Assembly: GCA_960531495.1 (NCBI GenBank)
Contig: OY482846.1
Span: forward strand, 45,934,761-45,998,760
From: Zeus faber
Taxonomy: Eukaryota > Chordata > Actinopteri > Zeiformes > Zeidae
Direction: 5' to 3'
Length of the DNA: 64,000 nt
Shown: one piece after another, positions 11,413 to 24,149 of the stretch
Numbering within the stretch: the first letter of the stretch is position 1
How the letters are laid out: every line of letters begins with the position of its first letter
The notes under the pieces: model-generated
Databases searched by the model: none
What the model was told of the DNA's origin: nothing
Seen by the model: only the letters and a program-made list of their open reading frames with translations
Position numbers and translations under genes: made by a program

Positions 11413-14400
11413 TGTTCTCTGGCAATGAGTGCAACAAGTTTAAATTTGGTCAGGAATTCAGTGGGATTACATTCCACTCTATTCTGAGATTGGGCATACC
11501 CGACGTTACACAGTGAGGTCACTATCGGTCCCTTGCGGCCAAGTGTGCGTGTGTCGCAGTGCACCGCGATTCGCCGGGCTGCTCTTGACATGTATGAGAG
11601 TATTGCGCTGATCAATACTAATACACCTTCCCACTAAGCTCTGGCTCTGGAGCCAAACCATCAATCGACTGTCCTCCAGCATGCCTCTCTCTGCCTCCCA
11701 ATAACGTTCGGGGTCAGTGCTGCCGAGGTCTTATCTTGTTCTAAAATCGCATTAGGATGCTGTTTGGTGCCTCTGATCAATAATCCACCCAGCGTCCGGC
11801 CATTGTCAAGCAGATCATCGGCAAGAGTGAGAGTACCCATTTGTTCACAGATCAACTTCAGGTTGTCAGATAAACTATCCCTTTTCTGCGCTGTTGCACA
11901 GCTTAAGGAATCACATGTTTTTGGTGTCATCCGCATATGCAACCAACGACTGGAATGTGTATGTTTAATTACATATCTCATACTCATACGGGGTATTCAG
12001 ATTTAAAAAAAAAAATAATAATAATAAGTTCCACCTATGAATCTTAAACAAAGGCAGATGTCCAGATCAATTCCAGCTAAATGCAATGATGCTAAAGTCC
12101 ATAACAGTGCAGTGTGATGGAGACATAGTACTGTTTGGCACATAAAACCAATGCTTTGAACCTATGGACAAAACCAACTGGAGGGGGGGGACAACAACCC
12201 AAAAACAACATTAAATTATTATGTAATTTGACATGGGTCCAACTGATTTGCTTTTCAGCCACCTGACACTGGTCAGTCCCTTGTTAGAATGCCACGGCCC
12301 TTTCTTAATGTGAATGTAACAGAGGAAGCTTCTAGGTCTAGTGTGGTGAGTGTCTGCCGATTTGCTATGCTGTTGTGCAGGGATGGGGAAATCAGCTTTG
12401 AATTGAGCACCAAGAAGTCGTAGGTCGTCATTTCAACCAATCTCTGCATCTGTCTGAGTTTCCGTTATAACAGATTGGTGCCGGTCGGCATGTCCTGGAA
12501 GATTTCAGTGTCCCAGATTGGGAGTGATTCCGGTCAAATATTATCTGGGTTTATTGAGCTTCAAAACAATTGATAAGCAGGCTTTATAAAGAATGAATTC
12601 ATGAAGGCATGTAGATGAATATATATATTTTTTATTTGATGTTTAAAATAAATCCCGTCAGTTAACGCAATTTTGAAAATAAATAAATAAATATTACGCA
12701 TATTACTACTCAATACTAAAGGGCAGATGCTTTAATTAACATTTCACTCTAATACAATTTTATTAAAATGGAAAAACAACACAATGGATATTTACCGTCT
12801 GCTTTGGGTCGGAACTTACATATCCCAAGAAACGGCGAACTATTGATGTACGTATGTGTCCCCGTTGTCACATTACATCATCTTTCTGCTTCTCCTCCGT
12901 GTGAGTGTGTGTCTACTGTGTTTACAAGCGCAACCTGTCCACGAGGAAGGGGCGGGGCTTATTTCTATGTCGCCAAACGTGATTGGTTTGAGCTGAAAGG
13001 TCGGCTTTGGATCGTTCCAAATTGATTGGCTTTCTGTTGCAACTTGCCGAACGCCGAAACGAACAGATCTGCGGATGTGTTTTGTTTTTCTTAACGAAAC
13101 GATGGAGTCCATTTTTCCATAATTATGTAGAAAATAGTTTGAATTAAAAGTTGCGTGCTCTTGGTCCTCGGTGGCACAGGATTACCCCATCCCTTCGCTT
13201 ATTGTGTGAAAATCGGCAGTTTGCAGATGTGTCTCATCCATCCCGTAATAACCTTGGGACAAAGTGCAAATGAGATCACAAAATGTATGTCACGGTTCTA
13301 TATATAGATGACGAGTCTCCACCGTGCATTTTTCAGCTAGATACAGGAGACGGCAAACGCACGCCCACGCACATGCACACACACACTTAATTGCATTCAT
13401 TGTTACCATTTACCAGTGCTCTGTATAAGTGTGTATTGGAGTATATGAAAACTCTCCCCGCCTCCCGAATTGGAGCTCCCCTTTCGCAACAATCCTGTCT
13501 TTCTTTTCCTTACATCATCGTCACCCCTGCTGGCTCAGTGCCCTGCCCTTCCCACTTCCTCCCCCTTACAGGAAATGAGCTGCCTCACAGGATTGTGGCT
13601 AATGGAGGAAGTGTGGGCGGAGAAGGACACACCTGTGTCCCAGGGAGAAGGGCCTACACACGGAGCCTGTGTTTCCTGTGATCTGTTGTCGAGATGGGCA
13701 GCGAACGGCAAACTGGGGAATTATTTTGTGAGATGGAAGGCAACTTGGAGGTTGTTGCTCGGAAGGGCCCCGTGGTCAGTTCAAGCCAACTTTACACTGA
13801 ATCCGACAAACGGCAACAATGCATTGGATGTCTCATTAGTGTCTATGGAGAGTCGGAATCCGTATGCAAAACACTCTGACACTCTGTGGCGCAGACTTTT
13901 ATGTCTGGGAACGATTTTCAAACCAGAGGCCGCTGTTGCCGCATATGACAGTCTAGAGTTATTGGAACTGGTCTTAAAATGAAGTAAATAAGTTACGTAG
14001 GTCAAATGATGACTTGATTAACTTTGGGTCTCACCATGTCCGTTATCAATATCTCTTTTTATATGAATAAATAATGTGTTTCTTAATTTGTGCACACTTT
14101 GCCAGCTCTATATAAAGACGTTGTAAAGTCTCATTCACTGAAAATGGTAAATGTCCAGATGAGCAAGCTACTCGCTGTTGCACTATAGAAGACTAGTGGG
14201 GGGTGGGTGGGTGGTCCGTCCAACAGACTTATTTGTTTTTCGGAGTCGGTGTAAACGCCGGCTTCGATGGTGTTGTTGCACAATATCCCTTTGTCACACC
14301 AAGTCCCTGTTATTTAAAGCGGGGTACGTAGTTTGTTGGCGGGCCTCGTAGGAAAGACGCATCCGCTGTTGTGTTGTAATCGTCGAAGGCTGAAAGACCC

Positions 14401-14484
14401 CCGACCACCTACTGCTCGAGACTTGTCTTTTGTTTCGTTGACTGTTGTTCTTTGAACAGTAAAATATTCCAAAAATGATAATAT

Positions 14485-14613
<129 letters not shown>

Positions 14614-15946
14614 CCGGCCACCTGCCGGCCCCTTGTGTTGTTGTGGCTGTAGCATCGCCGCTTCCTGCAGCTGCGGCGACGCATGTGTCACCACCACACC
14701 TGCTCAATGGCCTTGTGTTGACTGAATGATATCACACATTAGCCGTGTGCAAATTACACCGGTTGGGGGGGAAAAGGGGTTTGAAGGTGGTGGGGGGGGC
14801 GAGCTGAAAAGGAGCGATTGTGCCCGAAACTTCCACCACGCAATTAAATGTCAACAAGGTGGTCATTCTAACTCGACTCCGCTGTCACAAGACGGCAATT
14901 TGTTGTGAAAGCGCACACATGCTTTTCCTCAGGGCGAGGAACACATGATGCGCTGTTGACAACTGCTGGTGTGTAGAAAAAGAAGAAGAAGACTAAGAAG
15001 GGGGGAAATATAGAGACAGCTGATGCCAGGAGGAGTAGCTAACAGTCAGCCATAACACCAGCTGCTTCGCCGAGGTCCACACACACACACTCAGACGAAA
15101 AGTAAATATACACCGCGTCACCGACTCCCATGGCTGATGTTTACACAGCCACTCAGCAGGTTTCCACCGTGTGATGCACCGCTTTTGCCTTTCGATGACC
15201 AGGAGCAGAGTCAACATTCCGACACTTTGGAGGCGGGGGGGATATAATTGGGTTAGCCGGACGTGAGTCAGCGTTAAATTTCGAGGTCATAGACTCATCC
15301 TAAAAGGTTGGACGGCGGTAGGCTTTTGGTCGGGCCGGGCGGAGACAGGAGTTCTGAGCTCGCAGCCCTGCCGTGAAATGTGAAGCCGTCCCCATCGAGT
15401 GCACGCGTCGGCAAAGAGGACGAAAAATATCACGCTATTAATCTCTTGATGAGAACAAACTTTTCCTCTGCTCTGTGACGCCGCCACTTGATTGCCTCCG
15501 CAGCTCGGCGATAATTGTCGCTCGCTGTGCGCGCGCGTCATCTCAACGCTGCTCCGCGGCGGCGCTGATCCTCCGCACTCCTGTGACGGTGAATGACATC
15601 TGTCTGCTCTCCTCTCTGCAAGCTGCTCCCGGACGTCTTCCCTCTGCTGTAGCGCTCGTGGCGAACGAGCGCCATCGACAGGAGTTTCCGCGGTTCCTTA
15701 AAAAGTCGATTAAAACGTCTTCAATATGATTTGGACAGGTCTTAAAATTGATTGGATTATGGAGTTCAGGGGGGAGCAAACAGCTGGCTTTTCGGTTAAT
15801 TTTTTCACGTCAGATTTGAGTGACTTGTGCGGCGTCCCATTTATTATTATTTTTTTTTAATCCATCAGAACTAGTGGGCTCGTTCTCCGGTATTACGTTG
15901 AAAGACGGGGACAGGGCTCTCTGGTTGAAAGCGCTTCAAGGCGGGA

Positions 15947-16138
15947 AGTGATGCTGCCTTCACGGGAACTCGGAAAATTGTAATTTGCGTCGGTAGTGAT
16001 GCTGCGTTCACAGGAACTCGGGAAAACTGTAATTTGCGTCGGTAGTGATGCTGCATTCACAGGAACTCGGAAAACTCTAAGTCGTGTCGGTAGTGATGCT
16101 GCGTTCACAGGAACCCGGAAAACTGTAATTCGTGTCGG
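15947..16138. repeat. 48-bp minisatellite, four copies
   Basis: The unit begins AGTGATGCTGC at 15947, 15995, 16044 and 16092, each followed by TTCACAGGAACTCGG, AAAACTGTAA and GTGTCGGT-like words. Spacing is 48, 49 and 48 bp with a few substitutions between units. A related single unit is visible at about 20795-20840, so the unit derives from a dispersed sequence that expanded locally. Confidence 0.9.
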
Positions 16139-16261
16139 TTTTCTTTTATTTATTTATTTTTTCGAGAATGTTCATCTGTATTGACAGTTTACTGACCACA
16201 CCTAGCAACACTTGTTTAACTTATTGCGCATGCACGATCAGTGCGTTCTTACCAGGAAAGA

Positions 16262-16730
16262 CTAGCCTGACGTCGCCAGACCAATTCGCAAATGTGTATT
16301 AGTCTTGAAGCTTTCCGTTCATTTTGGATGGACTACAATTGAATTGGATGGACCTACAACCAATCAGAGCAACGAAACGTCTGACGTAGTGCTGAGCAAG
16401 TGAGTTGGTAAATTAAACGTTTACCAAATCCTGTCGGAAGTACGGCAAACATTTCTTATGAACAAATGCTTTTTAGAGGAAAATATACCGCCCTGTTCCT
16501 TTAATACTATTCGGATAGCAGATTCAGCAGACATTCCACGTCAGCGGCTGCCATCTTGGTAAGGTGTGTCAACGGCTTTGCTCTGCATCGTCATCGTATC
16601 AAACCCGCCCCGTATTAGATAAACTGTTGTGATTGGCCCGACCCTGGCAAGGTCGAGTGGAAATCTGCTTGAATGGGAGGCTGGCCAGACGTATTCTGCA
16701 GAGCAAATGAAACATGAGCTGCAGATTCAG
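16262..16730. repeat. Probable non-autonomous DNA element
   Basis: The block opens with AGCCTGACGTCGCCAGACCA and closes near GGCTGGCCAGACGTATTCTG and ATGAGCTGCAGATTC. These words are typical of abundant dispersed fish repeats as I remember them. No second copy lies in the window, so the boundaries and class are uncertain. Confidence 0.4.
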
Positions 16731-17285
16731 GCTGGTGAAAGGCACCACCAACACTGGAAACGGCACATAGACAAATTTGGGTTTCTCAAAGAGTGTCGGC
16801 TAAAAAAAAGTATCAAATGTGATTTATTTAATTTTTTTGGTAATGTTATGTGTTTAAATGTGGGGAAATTCTAAAATTATATCTGATTTTGGTAAGTAAA
16901 CATCTCTCTTTACTTACCTTTTTTTTTTTTTTTTTCTTTCCCAGGGGTCGAAAAGCGCAGTCTGCTGAGCGGCACGGCGGCTTAATTTGACCTTTAACCT
17001 AGGAACGAGGGATCGGCAAAGAGCCACTTAGGAGGTAAGACAGCTTGTTGACATATTAAGCAAATGACTCCAAAGCTGCTTTGTGCGGGGGATGAACAGC
17101 CATAAGAGTAAAGGGAAAACAACACTCACACCCGTGAACCTTGCTTTCAGTGAGCTTTACAAATCCTTCAGGCCTCAATTTATCAAAGGCGTTCATGCGT
17201 CACAGATAGCCATGCGTTCACGCAATCTGTAAGCTTTATCAACTAAAGTTTTTAAGTGTCTTTTTTTATGTTTAGTTACAGTGGA

Positions 17286-17565
17286 AAACACAAATGTTCA
17301 TTCTATATATACTGTGTATATATCTTGCATATTCATATCCACTGTTCATACTGTTTTTGCTGTTTGTACTGTTCTTACTACACAAATCTAGCATACCCTC
17401 TCTGTTATCTATTTATTCTATTTATTCTATTCTCTCTGTTATCTATTTATACTACTTATTATATTCATCACTTTGCACCTTACTGCTCTTGCAATCTGGT
17501 TAGATGCAAAACTGGATTTCGTTATCTCAGTACTTGTGCCGAGACAACGTCATGCGGTGTTGTTG
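17286..17565 (+). repeat. LINE 3'-tail-like A/T-rich repeat
   Basis: The segment consists of TTACTATT/TTATTCTATT-type pyrimidine-rich sequence. It ends with ATGCAAAACTGGATTTCGTT, CTCAGTACTTGTG and TTGAATCTAATCTAA, which resembles the 3' tail of abundant fish LINEs. No reverse-transcriptase coding sequence is attached. Confidence 0.4.
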
Positions 17566-17826
17566 AATCTAATCTAAAACTCCCTGTGGGTGTACTGTGA
17601 GACGCACATGAGCGGTGGTTCACAGTCTTCTGGCAGCTGACACACCCCTGCCACTCTCCGATAGTGGATCTCCTGATCGACTGGGGTGGCATTACCGCTT
17701 TTGTTGCTCGGCATTATGAGAAGGCATCGAATCCAGAGGCTTCTGTTGGTAGAGCGAATTGTTGATCCTGACCAGGGGTTGAATTGGTGGTGGATGTCGA
17801 CCCACCTTGAGTTAAATTAATAACTA

Positions 17827-18541
17827 AGGCTACGTTCACAAGGCGAGCCTTAGCGCTCGATTTATTGCTCCGTTTGTTTGGCTCTTCACATTCTTTTTTA
17901 AAATCTGGCCGATATAAGATTCCAGTGTCACCCGCATGCGCAGAAGCAACAAAGACTTCACAGACAAAACGCTGTCGTAGGCTAATGCACCCGGTGGTTG
18001 TAGGGCGGCGTGGGACCATGTACCTTGGCTCAAGGTCGCAGATTAAATCTTTAAATCCAGACAGAGGCACGGTGCTTTTTTCTTTGTTTTGTTTTGTTCA
18101 ATAAGGACATTTTGTAAAATAAATAAGATTTAAGATAAAAACACAATATGCGCTATTTTTAGATCCGGTGCTATTCATAAAACACGGCGAGCGTGGGTGC
18201 CCCTTTGACGCGTCGGCGTATTTATCTTTTTTTATTGTCTATTATGCGCGTGCGGGTGGCCGGTGCAGGTGCCTCGGTGGGTTGCTGCCGCGGTGCACCT
18301 CTCTCTGCCCGCTGGTCCCCAAGTCGGGGGCAGAATTCAGAGTTTATTCTGAAAACACAGGGGTACTTATTTTATGTATTTATTTATTTATTTAGTTATT
18401 TGTCCAATTCCGAATCGAAAAGATCAGATTCCATGTAATTTGTACTGTTTAAAATGTCATAGAAAGAAAATCAGATCTGAGTCACATAAGAGCAAAATAA
18501 TCTGATTTGTGCCACTTTAGCTGGCAGTGCAAACGTAGCCT
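17827..18541. mobile_element. MITE-like element with GGCTACGTT terminal repeats
   Basis: GGCTACGTTCACA at 17828 is mirrored by the complement of GGCTACGTTTGCACTGCC ending at 18540. TAA flanks both ends (CTAA before, TAAG after), which is compatible with a 3-bp target duplication. The interior has no transposase frame, so it is non-autonomous. hAT or PIF/Harbinger origin cannot be told apart here. Confidence 0.6.
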
Positions 18542-21252
18542 AAGGAAGTCTAGAAACAATTAAGAAGGTGATTGAAGGGACATCTATCTATACAGGCCTT
18601 CCGGAGGGAATCACACTCGCTGGTTGACTTTAAAGACTCCCACCAAATTTCCATTGTCCATTTCTGTACTGTGGTCATAGTTTGAGTGACCTAAACTCCA
18701 CCAGTCCCCTTTTTAATTTCTGATGGGAGTGAGTCCTCCTCTCCGAGGGAGATGTTTCCTGTGTAAAGTGGAACTATGAGGAGCCGAGCAGCAACTGTGG
18801 TCAGCCCCCCTCGCCCTCCACTTTGTTGTGACTGCTCATGTTCCCCCCTCTTACTCCTTGAGCTGGGCCATGACTCACGTTTTGAGGCAGTTTGTGCATT
18901 TGTTTCTACTTGAATAGTGGAGGAGTTAGGGGGGAGTAAAATTGACAATAGTAAGGCACATGTTTCAATGTGGGCGCCGCTATTATGCGGCCGTTCGATC
19001 TGTTGATAAAGACGCAGTTGGTTTTGTTTGTCACGTTACCTAGGAGCTTCCAGTCCAGCTGATCAGTGTGTGTGGGACCAGAAAGAAATAATGTAAAATT
19101 ATCTAAGTTAATAATGCAACTCTGTAAATAGTATATACACATAATGCTACTGCTGCCATCACTGGATTGACACTTCCTGTAATACCGGTGTGATGCCATG
19201 CACATTATTGCTGCCATTACCTGTACTTACTTTAGCCTAGCTGCCATTTGCCCACATTGAGCTCAATACTACTATGTATTCTTCTCGTGCTTCTCCATGT
19301 TAACTCTGTGGATAGATGTGTACACATGTTACTTTTAGTTTTATTTTATATACATTTTTTTTTATCTCCATCTGTTTCTTACTTCTTATCCCTTTCTTGA
19401 CTTGCGCTGTTTTTGTTTTTTTTTCATGCTGTGACATCTGCATTTCCGCTCAGGGATTAATACAGTTTAAAGGAGTCATGAGCATAAAAAATGGTTTGTT
19501 ACAGACTAATGTTCGAAGTTGCAGAACGTTCATGCACCACCCATATAACAATGTTTTATGACTTCCATTTGGGTGGTTGAGCGAGGTGAACATGTGTTGC
19601 GGGGCCCTTTGTGATATCATCATCCAATTGTATCCAGTTATATATGTACAATGGACGTAGCATGCGATATGCCTATGAAATAAATCATGAAATAAATAAA
19701 CAAGGCTATAAATATATAAATTTGTAAATCTGCGCATGACAGACTGGGCAGAGGTGCGGGTGGTGCAACAACCAAACCCAACCCAATGTATTAAATCAGT
19801 GTGATTTTTCCACCTGTCCTACTGTCTCTGCCTCCGGCCAAGGAACGTTCTCCACCTGTTCTACCTCTCCCTGTCCGCTCGCTTTATGCAGAATGAGGTC
19901 ATCAGACCTTCCCGGGCGTAAAAGACACGTCTAGTGTCCGAGTTGCATTGTGATTTCGAAAAAACGAAAATTTAAGTAAATACAATTTAAGAATATAAAA
20001 CCCTGTCTCCATAGATTCTACTGTATGTGTTTCATTCACTCATCTTTGCAGCCAAGCTCCAGTGTTCGGATTGGACTCGCCGTTTTTCAGTTTTTTTTTT
20101 TTTTCTTCTTGAAAATAATTTTATTTTTTTCAATATTTGTAGGACATAAATATTTGTAAAATCCCACTATTTGTGTTTTGCCGATACAATATTCAGATTT
20201 AGCTCTACCCCTACTTCACGTGCAACACAACTGTACAGCTATTTTTCTGGAAATGATACTAGGTCTTGAGGTGGAAAATTGCCGGAATGAATTTCCCGGA
20301 ATATACATCCCTACTCCCATTCACACATGACCCCATGCAGGAACGATCTTGGAACATTGCTGGAAAAGACTGCATGTGTGAAAGGTGCTTTATTCTCCTC
20401 TGCATTTTTCTGGCTAAAGTGTCTGGAACATGACAACCGCCGCACCCACAGACATGGTTCAGGTCTCGTTAGAACCAGGGCATTTCAGACATCCCGTGGT
20501 GCAAGTTTTATCCCCATCGATCTACATTCGTAGCAGGAATTAGTGAAAATCTGTTGCAAATCTACGGGAAGTTGAAAAATGATGGCGTACCTTGATTAGT
20601 TTGTGGAGCGGGGCGCTTTGTGACAGTGAACCGATCTTGTTGAAGTCCGGTTTCAGTCTCTGGGTGGTCATTCGCATTCCGAGAATTGCGCTATGTAGAC
20701 TGCATAGTGGTTGCTCCGCGAGACGAGCAACCAGAAAACATACTTGAGGAGCCGATGCGGCATTGAAAGTAAACTCTGAAAATTGTTACTCGTGCTGCGT
20801 TTTAGAGAACCCAGACAACTGTAATACGTGCCGAACATGACTAAACTGGACCCCATGAATTGATGCCTTCAGGTATATTCATTATTTATTATTATTATTT
20901 TTATTTTTTTATTCCTTACAAGTTAATGACACTCGCATGAACCACAAAAAAGACATTACAACACGGTGAGAGCCGGTGCCACCCAGAGAGCGGTTAGAGA
21001 GCAATTAGTTATACAGAGCTCATCCCAGAATCTAGCGAACGCACGCAGACACATGTAGCCGCATGTTTGACATGTGCACGCTGTCCGTGCCAACTCGCGG
21101 TATTGACTGCTTCAGACAGTCAGCTGTCAATCTCACGAACACAGGTTTCGTACTACGGTTACTGCCTGATATGGATACCATCAAAGCAGAAGCTTCGATC
21201 AGGCGTCCCATACTAAGTCATGTCCTTGAAACACTACCCCTATAGTTGACAA

Positions 21253-21381
<129 letters not shown>

Positions 21382-22889
21382 CGCAAAAGGGATGGAAGAG
21401 ATGGCTGAGATGATGTCTTTCACCTGTGATGCTGTTGATCTCTTCTTCAGGTGAAGCAGCAAACTCACCAAGGGAAGGACGCCATCATCGAGCACTAAGC
21501 TATTGGCCTTGTTAGAGTTGACGCAATTATTACATAATCATCTGATTGTGATCATTTTGTAAATGCATTAGTCTATAATCATATGTTGGTCTCAAATTTC
21601 AGGGAAATTTTAAAAGAAAAAAATAAATGCAAATTAGATGTGTTTATCTGTCAAGTTGAGACACTGTCTACTCAAGGGTTTTTTGGAAAGTAACTACCCA
21701 ATGTTGAATGTTAATAAATGGCTCTTCTTCATAAGGTGGAAGTGTGTCATACCATTACAGGCCTGTGCTATGATGGTGGCAAATGAACAGTTTTCCAAAG
21801 ACAATTTTGTTTTCATTTGAACCAAGTCAAAGAACCAATCCTTAGGTGTTATATTATCGTATAGATTCAGGTATTAAATGATCCTAAAATGTTGATTCAG
21901 CCACAGCAGTTGTATGAGAGTTTTTACAAAGGATATCAGAGGAATTATTAGAGCAAACCTCAAAGGAGTTTTGAATGACTTCCTGTTTCTGCTAGGACAT
22001 GAGATTTGTTTTTGTTATCCTATGATGTAGATACAAACATAGACCGTCCGTCTAAGTGGATCATTCAAAGACTGTTGCTGGGCTGTAAGCTCGGTATGTA
22101 CAGTAAGCTTTGGCCGGTCTCGCTCAGGATACAACCGCCCTGTTTAACTACAGTACAACAACGTTTGCAGGTGGTTGTGTCAGTGCCACCTCCTGTTGAG
22201 TGGGGAATGTGCCACTTGTATCGTGAGGGCTTTCAGTAGACATTTACATTTTTTTTAACAGTATATGCAACAGCAGTAGATGTTACACGCACGACCGTCC
22301 AGTTTCCACAATGGAGGATGAAACTGCCAGTTAAAGTAATACACCGGGGAAAGACCCTCTTTGTGATTCAGCCGCAGTGCCTCGAAGCCCCACCCCACTG
22401 CTTCAGAGCTGAGCGCTCGCCCGCTGTTTATTAATATTACACGTGTTGCGTGTCCAAAAGAACCAAATTTGACGCTGCGCGTCCTTGGGTCCCCAGCGAT
22501 ACACCCGCCAAGTGTGAAGTAGATCGGATGAATGGTTGTGGAGATAATCAAAGGACTTGAGTAGTAGCCCCAGTACGCACATGTCGTAAGATGTGATGGA
22601 GGACACAAACACTGAGAATTGGCCAGAGGTTCATTGAAAGTTGCTGCATCATAACTTGTTGGTGGCTTAATTTGGAATTGCTCTCATTGCAATACAGGTA
22701 CTCCTCACTTAAGGACCTACCTGTTTAACGACAGTTTGGACTTACGACCAGCTCTCTGACCAGTGTGTATTGTACGCTGCGTATAATACCACGGTGTCTC
22801 AGTGTCAAGCATCTCATCACGCATCACCCTTTATATACTATATATACTGTATATACACTGTATACACTATACTATATATATATAGACTA

Positions 22890-23344
22890 GTGGCACGGTG
22901 GCGCAGTGCATTGCATTGCTGCCTCACAGCAAGAAGCTCCTGGGTTCGATTCCCGCCTGGGGCGCTGTTGGCACCGTGCTCCGGTGGGTTATTTCCCAAA
23001 TAGGAGCCTTTCTGTGTGGAGTTTGCATGTTCTCCCCGTGCTCACATGGGGTTTCCTCCACCTCACGTCAGTAAGGAACCCCACCAAAAACATGCACCCA
23101 TCATGGTCTGACCAGCAATGGACATTTATCACCTGGTCCCCGGGTGCGTCCACGTACGCTGCCCACTGCTCCTGGCTGTGCCCCCGGAGGAAGGACAAGC
23201 CAGGATGGGTCAAAAGCAGAGAATCCATTTCACCGGCCACCATCAAAAGCATGTGCGTGTGTGTGTGTGTGTGTGTGCGTGCAAGCATGTGTTGTAGTGT
23301 GGTGTGTTGCGTGATGAATAAAGACGGTTTCTTCTTCTTCTTCT

Positions 23345-23345
<1 letters not shown>
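22890..23345 (+). mobile_element. tRNA-derived SINE nested in the pogo-like element
   Basis: An RNA polymerase III A-box-like TGGCGCAGTGC (22899-22909) and a perfect B box GGTTCGATTCC (22943-22953) are correctly spaced. They are followed by the fish repeat body GGAGTTTGCATGTTCTCCCC and a tail AATAAAGACGGTTTCTTC before a TTC/TTCT run. Its position inside a complete inverted-repeat pair shows it inserted later than the host element or was carried by it. Confidence 0.7.

Positions 23346-23347
<2 letters not shown>

Positions 23348-23415
<68 letters not shown>
23348..23415. repeat. (AT)n microsatellite
   Basis: About 34 AT units directly follow the SINE tail. Confidence 0.97.
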
Positions 23416-23418
<3 letters not shown>

Positions 23419-23678
23419 TGTATACATTTCATCACCAGTGTTAGTCTCGTTCCCGCAGTCTGCTAGCATTCACTACACTAGCGCTGTCAATGGCCACGCC
23501 CCCTTACCGTGAAATAACACGGGTCCTCGCTTATCGACCAATTCGCTTAACAACCTGGTCCTAGGAACGGAACTCTGTCATTAAGTGAGGAGTACCTGTA
23601 TTTCTGAAGAATTTTAGAAAATTCAGCGGTAAATTTCCCCACTTCTTTTTGCTTTTAAGTGATCATATCTAGCTTAAA

Positions 23679-23680
<2 letters not shown>

Positions 23681-23727
<47 letters not shown>
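23681..23727. repeat. (GT)n microsatellite
   Basis: About 23 GT units just outside the pogo-like element. Confidence 0.97.
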
Positions 23728-23728
<1 letters not shown>

Positions 23729-24149
23729 CGCGTGTTCGCTCCCTCCCTCCCAAGGCCAGGGGACAAGACTATTGATTTCACATTTGGACTGCTGCTCTGG
23801 AGGAACACTGGGAAACTGACACTTCCTGCTTGCATGCATGTGTGTTTTCTCATGTAAGATGCAGGCGGGCACGCGAAGGGGGGAGGGGGCAGAAACAAAG
23901 AAAAGGACACAAAATAAACAGTGTTGACAGATAGAAACAGACAGACAGAAAGAAAGACAGACATGCTCTCATCCCCTAGTCTGAACCCTAATCCAGGCAA
24001 GGGAAAAACTCCCAGAAAACCCTTCGGGGAAGGGGGGGGGCCACAGAAGGAGGAATCCCCATTTCAGGGTGCCTAGGTTGCAATGGATGCAGAGTGCGCA
24101 ACAATAATAACATATGTGACAAATCATGTGATTATGTACCTCTATTCTA

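Larger units (their letters stand above)
22693..23600. mobile_element. pogo/Tigger-like non-autonomous element
   Basis: The outer ends are a perfect inverted repeat. CAGGTACTCCTCACTTAA at 22695-22712 is mirrored at 23581-23598, each side flanked by TA. CAG-initial termini with a TA target duplication are characteristic of the pogo/Tigger branch of the Tc1/mariner superfamily. A second inner pair (GGACTTACGACC-like on the left, CTTATCGACC on the right) supports this. No transposase is present. The centre is occupied by a tRNA-derived SINE and an AT microsatellite. Confidence 0.7.

Noticed and set aside
15320..15700. CpG-rich stretch as an alternative first exon
   Set aside because: No donor of good quality in a clear position and no link to raph1. 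Kept only as a possible regulatory patch.
22890..22965. A tRNA gene
   Set aside because: A- and B-box words are present but the sequence does not fold as a tRNA and continues into a SINE body.
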